64,000 nt of DNA from Martinezella lusitana (GCF_010668395.1 NZ_WUEY01000001.1:1-64000); one strand, 5' to 3'. Shown: positions 1-7,986, numbered from the stretch's first letter. Translations and numbers: made by a program. Notes: generated by a model from the sequence alone, not told the origin.

Positions 1-54
1 GAAAAGGCCGACAAAGCTTCCGACTTTGCCGACCTCTTTAATCGTAGCTACTAA
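1..54 (+). CDS. tnpA: IS200-family transposase TnpA, C-terminal fragment
   Basis: Seventeen codons and a TAA stop, identical to the C-terminus of the complete transposase encoded at 55251-55685. The catalytic HUH motif and tyrosine lie outside the window. The gene is cut by the window edge, so it may be intact in the genome. Nothing here shows whether it is active. Confidence 0.8.
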   Translation, partial: EKADKASDFADLFNRSY

Positions 55-127
55 GCACTAACAAAACCACTTCTAGTGGTTCAAGCGCAGCGTTTCAAAC
101 CTCCACCTTTGGTGGAGGTCATGACTT
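1..127 (+). mobile_element. 3' end of an IS200/IS605-type element (truncated by window edge)
   Basis: Bases 1-127 match the reverse complement of 55178-55304 without a difference by eye. They hold the last 17 codons of the transposase, a small hairpin (67-79) and the subterminal hairpin at 100-118 (CCTCCACC-TTT-GGTGGAGG). Identity with the second copy stops after base 127, which places this element end there or a few bases before. The rest of the element lies left of the window. Its orientation is opposite to the copy near 55.2-55.8 kb. Confidence 0.85.
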
Positions 128-161
128 GGAGACAATGCCCGCCCGGGACATAGCGCTGGTC

Positions 162-461
162 CTAGAGGCTTGCGACAATTGCAGCCAAGGTCGCCATGCG
201 GGCTTCGTCGCGCTTGTAAAAGATCCACTGCTTGATGCGCTTCGGCCGCACCAGCCCCGCCTGAACCAGAATGCGCATATGCTCGCTCAAGGTCGCCTGC
301 GAGATTTCGAGCTTTTCGGCGATGAGGAGAGCGCAGACGCCATCCTCCACCAGATCGCCGTCGATCTGCGGTGTGAAATGGGCACAGGGGTCCTTCAGCC
401 AGCGGAGAATGCTGATGCGGCGTTCGTTGGCCAAGGCCTTGATGAGATCGAGCTCTTGCAT
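162..461 (-). CDS. ArsR-family winged-helix transcriptional regulator
   Basis: A 99-residue protein of the size and layout of ArsR/SmtB repressors. Residues 48-70 form the helix-turn-helix (LEISQATLSEHMRILVQAGLV), followed by the basic wing (VRPKRIKQWIFYKRDE). A single cysteine in each of the stretches DPCAHF and GVCALL does not make the classic metal-binding CxC, so the inducer is unknown. The gene diverges from the PLP dehydratase starting at 511, and a small palindrome lies in the 50-base gap. Local control of the dehydratase is therefore plausible. The neighbouring IS end is about 35 bases from its stop. Confidence 0.85.
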   Translation of the reverse strand: MQELDLIKALANERRISILRWLKDPCAHFTPQIDGDLVEDGVCALLIAEKLEISQATLSEHMRILVQAGLVRPKRIKQWIFYKRDEARMATLAAIVASL

Positions 462-468
462 TTCGTCA

Positions 469-486
469 GTTTGCTAAGTAACAAAC
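469..486. promoter_or_regulatory. Palindrome in the divergent arsR/dehydratase promoter
   Basis: An inverted repeat GTTTG-CTAAGTAA-CAAAC lies in the 50-base gap between the two divergent starts. ArsR repressors typically bind short A/T-rich imperfect palindromes over their own promoter, so this is the best operator candidate. Location and symmetry are seen; function is inferred. Confidence 0.35.
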
Positions 487-510
487 TTATTGTCAACTTC
501 TGTTCGCGAG

Positions 511-1461
511 ATGCCCATGCTTCCCGACACGACGATTACGCCCGAGCGCATTGCGGAAACCGAAAAACGAATCCGCCCGCATATCCGTCATACGCCGGTT
601 CTGCATACCGACCTGGCGGATTTCGGCCTCAATCCGGGCCCGGTGGATTTCAAGCTCGAATATCTGCAGCATTCCGGCTCGTTCAAGGCGCGAGGCGCCT
701 TTTCCAGCCTGCTCGGCCGACGGGTGCCGGCGGCAGGGGTGGTTGCGGCATCCGGCGGCAATCATGGCGCGGCGGTCGCCTATGCCGCCATGCGGCTCGG
801 CATTCCGGCGACGATCTTCGTGCCCAGCGTGACATCGCCGGCAAAGGCCGAGCGCATCCGTGGCTATGGAGCCGACCTTGTCATCGGCGGAGAACGCTAT
901 GCCGATGCACTTGCCGCCAGCCAGCAATGGGTGGAGGAACGGGGCGCCATGGCCATCCACGCCTACGACCAGCCGGAGACCTTGCTGGGGCAAGGGACCC
1001 TCGGGCTTGAGATCGAGGCGGATATTCCCGATATCGACACGCTGCTCGTCGCGGTCGGCGGCGGCGGGCTGATCGGCGGGATTGCGGCCTGGCTCCAGGG
1101 GCGCGTCCGGGTCGTTGCCGTCGAGCCGGAAGGGGCGCCGACGCTCTGGAAAGCTTTCGAGGCAGGGCATCCGGTCGATGCTCCCGCCGGCAGCGTCGCG
1201 GCCGATTCGCTTGCGCCCAAGCGCGTCGGCGAGCTCATGTTCCCGATTGCCCGAGCCTACGTACAGCGCCCCGTACTGGTATCCGACGACGATATCCGCC
1301 TGGCGCTGCAAACCCTATGGGACCGGCTGCGGATCGTCGCCGAACCCGGCGGCGCGACGGCTTTCGCTGCCCTGCTTGCCGGCAAATATGTCCCCGCCGC
1401 TGGCGAACGCGTGGCCGTGCTGCTTTGCGGCGCCAACACCACCGCCGTACGGTTTGAGTGA
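511..1461 (+). CDS. Threonine/serine dehydratase-like PLP enzyme
   Basis: A 316-residue fold type II PLP enzyme of the threonine dehydratase/serine racemase family, expected to deaminate a hydroxy-amino acid to its 2-oxo acid. The PLP lysine is in SGSFKARGA (about residue 59), the conserved SGGNHGAA motif follows, and a glycine-rich loop (VGGGGLIGG) would hold the phosphate. There is no C-terminal ACT domain, so this is the short catabolic type rather than allosteric IlvA. The ATG at 511 was chosen over an upstream TTG at 490. Substrate is not decided by the sequence; serine racemase or hydroxy-aspartate dehydratase activity is possible. Confidence 0.85.
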   Translation: MPMLPDTTITPERIAETEKRIRPHIRHTPVLHTDLADFGLNPGPVDFKLEYLQHSGSFKARGAFSSLLGRRVPAAGVVAASGGNHGAAVAYAAMRLGIPATIFVPSVTSPAKAERIRGYGADLVIGGERYADALAASQQWVEERGAMAIHAYDQPETLLGQGTLGLEIEADIPDIDTLLVAVGGGGLIGGIAAWLQGRVRVVAVEPEGAPTLWKAFEAGHPVDAPAGSVAADSLAPKRVGELMFPIARAYVQRPVLVSDDDIRLALQTLWDRLRIVAEPGGATAFAALLAGKYVPAAGERVAVLLCGANTTAVRFE

Positions 1462-1479
1462 GGGAAATCCACTCCGCCG

Positions 1480-1650
1480 ACTGACGGCCTCGGAGCGATC
1501 GCTGCGAGGCCCCCGTCGACGCAATATCTCGCCGAGCGCCGCCAGCAGGCGATCGCACTCTTCATCCGTTCCGATGCTGAGGCTATAATCAGGGCAGGAT
1601 GGCGCTCGAACCAGTCGCGATCCTTCCAGGCCGCCACGGCGCCCGCCGGA
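1480..1650 (-). pseudogene. Possible remnant of a small VOC/PhnB-like gene
   Basis: Reading the minus strand, one frame gives AAWKDRDWFERHPAL and a second frame continues almost immediately with PDYSLSIGTDEECDRLLAALG. The GTDEECDRLLAAL stretch resembles PhnB/VOC-fold proteins. The switch of frame near 1585-1600 and the missing ends suggest a decayed gene between the dehydratase and the LysR gene. The resemblance is from memory and the region is short, so this is a weak call. Confidence 0.3.
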
Positions 1651-1703
1651 GCGAGCCGGTCGAGAGGGCTGGCCCGTCTTGAACCGGCCGCCGGGTCTCT
1701 TTC

Positions 1704-2633
1704 TCAAGCAGCGGCCGTGACCGACAAGATCTCACAGCTTTTCGCAAAAAGCCGCTCGCTCAGAAAATCGACGAACACGCGGACCTTCGGCGACATGTGC
1801 CGATTGGACGGCCAAAGTAGATGGAAATGGCCGGGCTCGTCGATGAAGTCGTCAAGGACGGTTCGCAGTTTGCCTTCGGCAAGCGTGCTGCGCACGAGGA
1901 AATTCGGCATGCAGCCGATGCCGAGGCCGGCAACGGTCGCGCCGCGCACCGCCTCCATATTGTTGCAGGAAAAGGCCGTTCGCATGCGCAGTTCCGGTTC
2001 GCCCTCCGGCATGGTGAGAGGCCAGTCCTGCAGCTTGCCGCTGTTGGGAAACCGAAATCTGACGGCCTGATGCTCGTTGAGCGCGCGCGGGCAATCGGGA
2101 AGGCCAAACTGCTCGATATAGCTGGGCGCTGCGCAGAGCAGCATCTGAAACGGCCGCAAAGTGCGCGATATCAGCCGCGAATCCGGCAGATCGCCGCTGC
2201 GGATCGCGACATCGATCCCCTCCTCGATCATGTCGACGATGCGATCGTTGAAATCGATGTCCAGCTCGACATCGGGATAGCGCGCCACGAATTCCGGCAC
2301 GACCGGTAGCAGAAAATGGTAGCTGACGATGGGCACGCTGACGCGTAGCCGCCCGCGCGGCACGGCGACGGCCTGCGCGAGCGAGGCCTGCGCATCGTCG
2401 AGATCGTCGAGCACCCGCCGGCAACGCTCATGAAAAAGCCGCCCCTCCTCGGTCAAACGAATGCTGCGCGTGGAGCGCTGCAGCAACCGAACACCAAGCT
2501 GGCGCTCCAGATTGCTTACCGCCTTGCCGACGGCAGAGGCCGAGAGGCCAAGGACGCGGCCGGCGGCGGCGAAGCTGCCGAGATCCGCCGTGCGAACGAA
2601 GGCCGTCAAGCCGCTCAAGCGATCCATACGCAT
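1704..2633 (-). CDS. LysR-family transcriptional regulator
   Basis: A 309-residue LTTR. The N-terminal winged helix-turn-helix covers about residues 5-65 (LTAFVRTADLGSFAAAGRVL, then SASAVGKAVSNLERQLGVRL). The rest is the periplasmic-binding-protein-like effector domain (GRLRVSVPI onwards). It belongs to the AaeR/DsdC-like group that often controls exporters or oxidoreductases. It diverges from the MFS transporter gene starting at 2808, with about 170 bases between, so that transporter is the likely target. The effector cannot be told from sequence. An alternative start is the ATG two codons in, at 2627. Confidence 0.9.
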   Translation of the reverse strand: MRMDRLSGLTAFVRTADLGSFAAAGRVLGLSASAVGKAVSNLERQLGVRLLQRSTRSIRLTEEGRLFHERCRRVLDDLDDAQASLAQAVAVPRGRLRVSVPIVSYHFLLPVVPEFVARYPDVELDIDFNDRIVDMIEEGIDVAIRSGDLPDSRLISRTLRPFQMLLCAAPSYIEQFGLPDCPRALNEHQAVRFRFPNSGKLQDWPLTMPEGEPELRMRTAFSCNNMEAVRGATVAGLGIGCMPNFLVRSTLAEGKLRTVLDDFIDEPGHFHLLWPSNRHMSPKVRVFVDFLSERLFAKSCEILSVTAAA

Positions 2634-2807
2634 ATCCCATTCGAGAGTTTTATTCCGGTATATGTGGAGTTATAGCCTTATTTCCACATCACTCCAGCAA
2701 AACTATCCTCCCATGGTCATCTGAAGCCGTGGGCGGCGGCCTTTTGGCCGGCATCGCTCCCAGGATTGCCCGCGGCCTTTCCCTTGCTCCAACCCAACGG
2801 TAATCCG

Positions 2808-4373
2808 ATGTCCCCAACCGAGATAAAGGTCGCAAGCGCGACCGAGAAATTCTTCGTCCTTGTCGCCGTCTGCTGCGCTGCGGCGGCGATGCCGCTTACG
2901 TTCACCGGCCCGGCCGTCGCCTTGCCGGCCATCAGCCGGACGCTCGGCGGCAGCCCGATCGCCCTCAACTGGGTGACAAACGCCTTCATGCTGACCTTCG
3001 GCAGCTGCCTGATGGCCGCCGGCGCGCTGGCCGACAGTTTCGGCCGCCGGCGCATCTTTCTGACCGGCGTCGCCTGCTTCGCGGTGTTTTCGGCCGGTCT
3101 GGCACTGGCCGGCAACATCGTCTGGTTCGATCTGTTGCGGGCGCTCCAGGGCCTCGGCGCGGCTGCCGCCTTTTCCGGCGGAATGGCGTCGCTTGCACAG
3201 GAATTCGAAGGTACGGCACGCATGCGCGCCTTCAGCATCGTCGGCTCCAGCTTTGGCGTCGGCCTCGCCTTCGGGCCGATCGCATCGGGCCTGATGATTG
3301 ATGCCTTCGGCTGGCCGTCGATCTTCGTTCTGGTGGTCGCGCTGGCATTGCTTGCCTTCGGGCTCGGAGCCTGTTTCCTGCGCGAGTCCCGTGATCCGGA
3401 CGCCGCCGGGCTCGATTGGCCCGGCGCGCTGAGCTTCACGCTTGCCCTGACGCTGTTCACCTATGGCGTGCTGCGCGCTCCGGAAACCGGGTGGAGCGAT
3501 CCGCTCGTCATCGCCTTGCTGGTCGGCGCCGCCTTGCTCTTTCTCGCCTTCGGCATCATCGAGCGCATCGTCAAGCGGCCCATGCTGGATCTCAGCCTGT
3601 TTCGCTATCCGCGCTTCGTCGGCGTGCAGCTGCTGGCGGCAGCCCCGGCCTATGCTTTCGTCGTGCTGCTGATCCTGCTGCCCGTGCGCTTCGTCGGCAT
3701 CGAGGGCATGAGCGAGATTGCCGCCGGGCGGATGATGGTCGCGCTCTCGGCGCCGCTGCTTGTCCTGCCGATCGTTGCCGGCCTTCTGACCCGCTGGTTC
3801 AGCCCGGCAACGATCTGCGGCACCGGCCTCCTCATCTCGGCGGCGGGTCTGTTCTGGCTCAGCCACTTCGCCACGAGTGCGGCTCCCTCCGCCCTGATCG
3901 GCCCGCTGCTGACGATCGGGGTCGGCATCAGCCTGCCCTGGGGTCTGATGGACGGGCTTGCGGTCAGCGTCGTTCCCAAGGAGCGGGCCGGCATGGCGAC
4001 CGGCATCTTCAGCACCACCCGCGTCGCCGGTGAAGGCGTGGCGCTTGCGGTCGTCAGCGCAATCCTCTCCGCGTTCATCCAGTCCAATCTCGGAACCTCG
4101 GCGGGCGAGCACGCTTCAGCGGCGGCGCAACGGCTCGTCACCGGCAATCTGTCCGCAGCGGCATCGAACGTGCCGGCAATCGGGCATGACGTGCTGATCC
4201 AGGGCTACACAAACGCCTTCAGCGCGCTTCTCTGGCTTCTGACCGCCATTACGGTCATGACGGCAGTCGTCGTCTTTTCCTTCCTCGGCCGGGCATCGTC
4301 ATCGACCGTCGTGACCGAAGACGCCGAGCAATTGCAGGAGGAGGAAGAGGCGCTTCGGGCGTCGAACGCCTAG
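2808..4373 (+). CDS. MFS drug-resistance transporter, DHA2 (EmrB/QacA) family
   Basis: A 521-residue integral membrane protein of the 14-helix major facilitator group. Motif A is visible as ADSFGRRRIF between helices 2 and 3, and the helix 4-5 region has RALQGLGAAAAFSGG, typical of proton-driven multidrug exporters. The C-terminus is acidic (EDAEQLQEEEEAL). The start at 2808 gives a protein beginning MSPTEIKV; an in-frame ATG 14 codons upstream lacks support. It diverges from the LysR regulator, a common exporter-regulator arrangement. Substrate is unknown. A strong hairpin follows the stop codon. Confidence 0.9.
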   Translation: MSPTEIKVASATEKFFVLVAVCCAAAAMPLTFTGPAVALPAISRTLGGSPIALNWVTNAFMLTFGSCLMAAGALADSFGRRRIFLTGVACFAVFSAGLALAGNIVWFDLLRALQGLGAAAAFSGGMASLAQEFEGTARMRAFSIVGSSFGVGLAFGPIASGLMIDAFGWPSIFVLVVALALLAFGLGACFLRESRDPDAAGLDWPGALSFTLALTLFTYGVLRAPETGWSDPLVIALLVGAALLFLAFGIIERIVKRPMLDLSLFRYPRFVGVQLLAAAPAYAFVVLLILLPVRFVGIEGMSEIAAGRMMVALSAPLLVLPIVAGLLTRWFSPATICGTGLLISAAGLFWLSHFATSAAPSALIGPLLTIGVGISLPWGLMDGLAVSVVPKERAGMATGIFSTTRVAGEGVALAVVSAILSAFIQSNLGTSAGEHASAAAQRLVTGNLSAAASNVPAIGHDVLIQGYTNAFSALLWLLTAITVMTAVVVFSFLGRASSSTVVTEDAEQLQEEEEALRASNA

Positions 4374-4383
4374 ATGGCTTGAC

Positions 4384-4409
4384 GACTGGCCGGGTCTCGC
4401 CGGCCAGTC
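4384..4409 (+). terminator. Terminator-like hairpin after the MFS gene
   Basis: A perfect 10-bp stem (GACTGGCCGG / CCGGCCAGTC) with a 6-base loop begins 11 bases after the MFS stop codon. No T-run follows, so efficiency as an intrinsic terminator is uncertain. Confidence 0.5.
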
Positions 4410-4591
4410 GGAGCGCCTATCGCGGCATAGCAAGACGGCAAATCGAAGACCGAAAGCGGCCTAAATTCCCGCCGCTCCGCAACAGAATGTTTCGCAACCA
4501 CATAAAATGTGCACGTCGAATCGACGCGCGGACAGGTTTCGAAACAGCACGAGACTGGTGTTTGAAGTCGCCGCTGCTATATCATATCTTC

Positions 4592-4957
4592 ATGATATCA
4601 GACCGGTTTTTGAAGATTACTGCCTGGACCTACCTGGGGGCGCTCATCGGCGTCACCCTTGCGCATCTCAATTGGGAGGCTGCGTTCGGCAATCCGTTCG
4701 ATATCTTTCGCGCCGGTGCTCTTTGCGTTGCGGGCATGCTGGCTCGCCTCGCCTACCCGCAATCGCCTTCCTTCACCTGTCTTCTGGTGATCGGAAGCGT
4801 GCTGGCGCTTTCCGTTTCGCATTTCCTGGCAAACGGCAATTATGGCTCGACCTTCGATATCATCGTCGGCATGACCAGCGGACTCTGGGGCATCATGATC
4901 GGCTCTGCTCTGAGCAGGCTCGTCCTTTCAGCTTCCAAGCGGCCGGCTTCATCCTAA
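4592..4957 (+). CDS. Small membrane protein of unknown function
   Basis: A 121-residue protein with about four hydrophobic segments (ITAWTYLGALIGVTLAHL, FRAGALCVAGMLARLA, LLVIGSVLALSVSHFLA, IIVGMTSGLWGIMIGSAL). I do not recognise the family. The ATG at 4592 starts just before the first membrane segment. Upstream in-frame codons back to about 4379 are arginine-rich and do not look coding. It stands alone between the MFS gene and the porin. Confidence 0.6.
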   Translation: MISDRFLKITAWTYLGALIGVTLAHLNWEAAFGNPFDIFRAGALCVAGMLARLAYPQSPSFTCLLVIGSVLALSVSHFLANGNYGSTFDIIVGMTSGLWGIMIGSALSRLVLSASKRPASS

Positions 4958-5359
4958 TCACAGGCAGAACATCAGCCACCATTCGAAGGCTAGCCGCACG
5001 CCTGTTGTGAGCGCTGCAGCCGTTGGCTGATGGACACGGCTGGCCACGCCATCCGCGGTGCTGCGTTGCACCCAACGATATCCGGGCGGCTCGCGCCAGC
5101 ACGATTTCATCCCGCTAGGTGACTATTGCTACGCCAATATTATGCCGCACTTACTATCTGCGTTTGCATATGTGGCATTCATGCAACTAGAATTTAAAAA
5201 TCAAGAAAACGACATTCCGAGAAAAATATATCATATAACTTTGCAGGAATTCGTCTTTAATAACGACCAGAAGCGGGTGGGGCCCGTTTCTCCCGAGTCG
5301 GGGTTTTTAAACAGGGATGGGGTTAAGGCACGTCGATTTTTCGGCGCGATTGCCTATGC
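4958..5359. other. Non-coding stretch upstream of the porin, partly A/T-rich
   Basis: About 400 bases without a credible gene. From roughly 5120 to 5260 the DNA is strikingly A/T-rich against its surroundings, which fits a strong porin promoter and a long 5' leader. A GC-rich segment ending in CGGGGTTTTT (about 5278-5310) could fold, but I could not assign a clear terminator or small RNA. Confidence 0.4.
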
Positions 5360-5380
5360 CCAATCTATATTGGATTGGAG
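5360..5380 (+). promoter_or_regulatory. Hairpin overlapping the porin Shine-Dalgarno
   Basis: CCAATC (5360-5365) can pair with GATTGG (5373-5378) across a 7-base loop. The 3' arm overlaps the GGAG at 5377-5380 that serves as ribosome site for the ATG at 5386. The pairing is seen; a role in translational control is inferred. Confidence 0.4.
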
Positions 5381-5385
5381 TTTTT

Positions 5386-6447
5386 ATGAACATCAAGAGC
5401 CTTCTTCTCGGCTCCGCTGCTGCCCTCGCAGTAGTTTCTGGCGCGCAGGCAGCAGATGCCATCGTCGCCGCTGAGCCGGAACCGCTCGAATACGTCCGCA
5501 TTTGCGACGCATACGGCGCCGGTTATTTCTTTATCCCGGGCACGGAAACCTGCCTCAAGATCGGCGGCATGGTTCGTACCGAAGGTAAGTGGTACAACGC
5601 TTACAACCCGGCCGACCGTTACGGCACGCTGTGGCATACCCGTGCTCAGCTGCATGTCGACACCGCAAGCGACACCGAATACGGTCCGCTGAAGACCAAC
5701 ACCGTCTATCGTTTCGACTGGCAGGATGGCGGCTCGACTTCCACGAAGCTGCTGTTCGCAAACATCAGCCTCGCCGGCTTCACCGTTGGTAAGCTCGATT
5801 CGCAGTACAACCTGTACGTCGGTTATGCCGGCAACGTCATCAACGACGACGTGGTCTATGACGGCCCGTACGAACTCAACCAGTTGACCTACAACTACGA
5901 CGCAGGCAACGGCTTCACGGCTGTGATCTCGCTCGAAGACTCGAACTCCGGTTCGGGCGCCAAGGGCGTCAACGGCGAAGACAGCTCCGACCACTACGCT
6001 CCCGACGTCGTTGCCGGTCTCGGTTACAAGGCTGGTAACTTCGGTTTCAAGGTCGTCGGTGGTTATGACTCCATCGTCGAAGAAGGCGCCATCAAGGCTC
6101 GCGTCGATGCAGACTTCGGCGTCCTCAAGGCCTTCTTGATGGGCGGCTGGAACACCGACGGCGACAAGCTGAACAAGTATGCCAGCTCGAACGGCACCGG
6201 CCCGGCCAAGACCATCGGCTGGGGCGACTGGGCTGTCTGGGGCGGCGTGACCGTTCCGATCAACGCGAAGCTGCAGGCCAACGCTCAGGTTGCCTACACC
6301 GACTCGAAGATCTTCGCAGCGACCGCAAACGTCCGTTGGAACCCGGTCAAGAACCTCCTGGTTCAGCCGGAAGTTTCCTACACCAACTGGGACTCCATCA
6401 ACCAGGACCAGTGGGCCGGCGTTCTGCGTTTCCAGCGCAGCTTCTAA
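5386..6447 (+). CDS. Rhizobial outer-membrane porin (RopA-like)
   Basis: A 353-residue porin precursor. A signal peptide (MNIKSLLLGSAAALAVVSGAQA) is cleaved before ADAIVAAEP. The mature start leads to the family hallmark VRICDAYGAGYFFIPGTETCLKIGG, with two cysteines that probably form a disulfide. The rest alternates in beta-strand fashion with many Tyr, Asn and Gly and ends in phenylalanine (LRFQRSF), as outer-membrane barrels do. It would form a trimeric diffusion channel. Codon use is very restricted (GGC, AAC, TTC), consistent with high expression. GGAG five bases before the ATG fixes the start. Confidence 0.95.
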   Translation: MNIKSLLLGSAAALAVVSGAQAADAIVAAEPEPLEYVRICDAYGAGYFFIPGTETCLKIGGMVRTEGKWYNAYNPADRYGTLWHTRAQLHVDTASDTEYGPLKTNTVYRFDWQDGGSTSTKLLFANISLAGFTVGKLDSQYNLYVGYAGNVINDDVVYDGPYELNQLTYNYDAGNGFTAVISLEDSNSGSGAKGVNGEDSSDHYAPDVVAGLGYKAGNFGFKVVGGYDSIVEEGAIKARVDADFGVLKAFLMGGWNTDGDKLNKYASSNGTGPAKTIGWGDWAVWGGVTVPINAKLQANAQVAYTDSKIFAATANVRWNPVKNLLVQPEVSYTNWDSINQDQWAGVLRFQRSF

Positions 6448-6498
6448 GACCTCGTTTCCGAGATCTGATCTGACTTGACCCCTGATCGGATGGGGGGC

Positions 6499-6524
6499 GG
6501 TCCGACTTCCAGCGAGGTCGGGCC
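6499..6524 (+). terminator. Possible porin terminator
   Basis: GGTCCGAC (6499-6506) can pair with GTCGGGCC (6517-6524) with one G-T wobble, about 50 bases after the porin stop. No T-run follows, so this is only a candidate. Confidence 0.35.
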
Positions 6525-6682
6525 GACCCTTCCGAGGCAGGGGTTAATTCGTTGGCGCGATGCCCTATGAGCAGCGAGCCAGCCTTCCGAGGCCCGACAA
6601 ACGACGCTCGATGATCGGCGGACAGGCGCATGCCCTGAACCAAAAGCAACGCCGCCATGCCGTCTCGTTCATTTCTCCCGCA

Positions 6683-6694
6683 TCGATGCATCGA
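6683..6694. promoter_or_regulatory. 12-base perfect palindrome upstream of the aroG leader
   Basis: TCGATGCATCGA reads the same on both strands and sits about 30 bases upstream of the leader-peptide start, close to where a promoter would be. It may be an operator or chance. Confidence 0.25.
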
Positions 6695-6725
6695 CATTCA
6701 GCTTTTTTTGTCGTAGAGACAGCGC

Positions 6726-6800
6726 ATGTCGTTCACCTATGCATATGCCTCGCGATTTTATTCGTACCGCTGCTTTCAGCGGAGCCGGGCCTGTGCGTAG
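6726..6800 (+). CDS. Phe/Tyr-rich leader peptide of aroG
   Basis: A 24-codon reading frame from ATG 6726 to TAG 6798-6800. Seven of its 24 residues are aromatic: Phe at 3, 11 and 17, and Tyr at 5, 7, 12 and 14 (for example SFTYAYA and RFYSYRCF). It is preceded by a weak purine-rich site (GAGA, 6715-6718). It lies 94 bases before the DAHP synthase start and directly upstream of an intrinsic terminator. Concentration of end-product codons in a tiny frame before a terminator is the signature of ribosome-mediated attenuation. No function beyond translation itself is proposed. Confidence 0.7.
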   Translation: MSFTYAYASRFYSYRCFQRSRACA

Positions 6801-6854
6801 TTAGAAAAGACACGACAGCAAAGACCCGAACAGCCGCTAGTCTACCTGGCGGCT
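6767..6854 (+). promoter_or_regulatory. Candidate transcription attenuator of aroG
   Basis: Three competing pairings are visible. Arm 1 CCGCTG (6767-6772) pairs with arm 2 CAGCGG (6777-6782) inside the leader codons. Arm 2 can instead pair with arm 3 (6834-6840, CCGCTAG, one bulged A). Arm 3, within AGCCGCTAG (6832-6840), pairs with CTGGCGGCT (6846-6854) as a terminator. A ribosome stalled near codons 11-12 (Phe, Tyr) would cover arm 1, free arm 2 and block the terminator. Starvation for Phe or Tyr would thus raise aroG expression. The layout is read from sequence; the mechanism is inferred from classical amino acid attenuators. Confidence 0.65.
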
Positions 6855-6859
6855 TTTTT
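6832..6859 (+). terminator. Intrinsic terminator in the aroG leader
   Basis: A 9-bp stem with one G-T pair (AGCCGCTAG / CTGGCGGCT), a 5-base loop (TCTAC) and a run of six T at 6854-6859. It lies before, not after, a gene on the same strand, which points to regulated read-through. Confidence 0.75.
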
Positions 6860-6894
6860 GTCGCCACGGTATGACCCTTGAAGGAACCGATACC

Positions 6895-7956
6895 GTGCTG
6901 AATTCCACTGATGACCTGCGCATTGTCGAGATCACGGCGCTGACGCCGCCCTCTCGGATCATAGACGAAATTCCCCGCGACGAGGCGGTGACGGCCACCG
7001 TCACCGGCGCGCGCGACGCCGTCCACAACATCCTGCGTGACGAGGACGACCGGCTGATCGTCGTCATCGGCCCCTGCTCCATCCACGATCCCGTCGCGGC
7101 CCTCGATTATGCAAAGCGGCTGCAGGAACAACGGGACCGCTTCGCCGGCGATCTCGAAATCATCATGCGGGTCTATTTCGAGAAGCCGCGTACGACCGTG
7201 GGATGGAAGGGCCTCATCAACGACCCGCATCTCGATGGCAGCTATCGCATCGAGGAAGGCCTGCGCATCGCCCGCAAACTGCTGTTCGACGTCAACGAGA
7301 TCGGCCTGCCGGCAGGCTGCGAATATCTCGACACGATCACGCCGCAGTATATTTCCGATCTCGTCAGCTGGGGTGCGATCGGCGCAAGAACGACCGAAAG
7401 CCAAGTCCATCGGCAGCTGGCATCGGGCCTCTCCTGCCCGGTCGGCTTCAAGAACGGCACCAATGGCGACGTGCGCATAGCGCTCGATGCCATCATCGCC
7501 GCGTCGCAGCCGCACCACTTCCCGGCCGTCACGAAGGACGGCCTTGCCGCAATCGCCTCGACGCGCGGCAATGAGGACTGCCACATCATTCTGCGCGGCG
7601 GCAAGCAGCCCAACTATGATGCGGCGAGCGTCCAGGCAACCGCGGAACAGGCGGAGAAGGCCGGACTGGAGCCGCGGATCATCATCGATGCCAGCCATGC
7701 CAACAGCAGCAAGAACCCGGAAAACCAGCCGCTCGTCGTTACCGCCGTCGCCGAACAGGTCTCGGCCGGCGATCGCCGGATCAAGGGCATGATGATGGAA
7801 AGCAATCTCGTGGCCGGCCGCCAGGATCTGGTTCCGGGCAAGCCGCTGGTCTATGGCCAGAGCATCACCGATGGCTGCATCGACTGGCCGACCTCCGTGC
7901 GTACGCTGGAAGACCTGGCAAAGGCAGTGCAGGCACGGCGACGACTGGCCAAGTAA
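6895..7956 (+). CDS. aroG: 3-deoxy-7-phosphoheptulonate (DAHP) synthase, type I, AroG-like
   Basis: Catalyses the first step of the shikimate pathway, joining phosphoenolpyruvate and erythrose 4-phosphate. The 353-residue protein has the type I hallmarks VIGPCSIHDP, MRVYFEKPRTTVGWKGLINDP, GARTTESQ, GFKNGTNG and the metal-site region ASHANSSK. The GTG at 6895 was chosen because GAAGGA lies nine bases upstream and the resulting N-terminus (LNSTDDLRI) lines up with E. coli AroG. The ATG at 6871 has no ribosome site. Similarity to AroG suggests Phe sensitivity, but the leader peptide is rich in both Phe and Tyr. Rhizobia usually also carry a type II enzyme, not present here. Confidence 0.93.
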   Translation: MLNSTDDLRIVEITALTPPSRIIDEIPRDEAVTATVTGARDAVHNILRDEDDRLIVVIGPCSIHDPVAALDYAKRLQEQRDRFAGDLEIIMRVYFEKPRTTVGWKGLINDPHLDGSYRIEEGLRIARKLLFDVNEIGLPAGCEYLDTITPQYISDLVSWGAIGARTTESQVHRQLASGLSCPVGFKNGTNGDVRIALDAIIAASQPHHFPAVTKDGLAAIASTRGNEDCHIILRGGKQPNYDAASVQATAEQAEKAGLEPRIIIDASHANSSKNPENQPLVVTAVAEQVSAGDRRIKGMMMESNLVAGRQDLVPGKPLVYGQSITDGCIDWPTSVRTLEDLAKAVQARRRLAK

Positions 7957-7986
7957 GGCCGCCCTTGGCCTGAAAGCGCCCTCGGG

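Noticed and set aside
2703..4112. Minus-strand open frame opposite the MFS gene
   Set aside because: Low-complexity Gly/Gln/Arg/Asp product without domains; the MFS frame explains the region.
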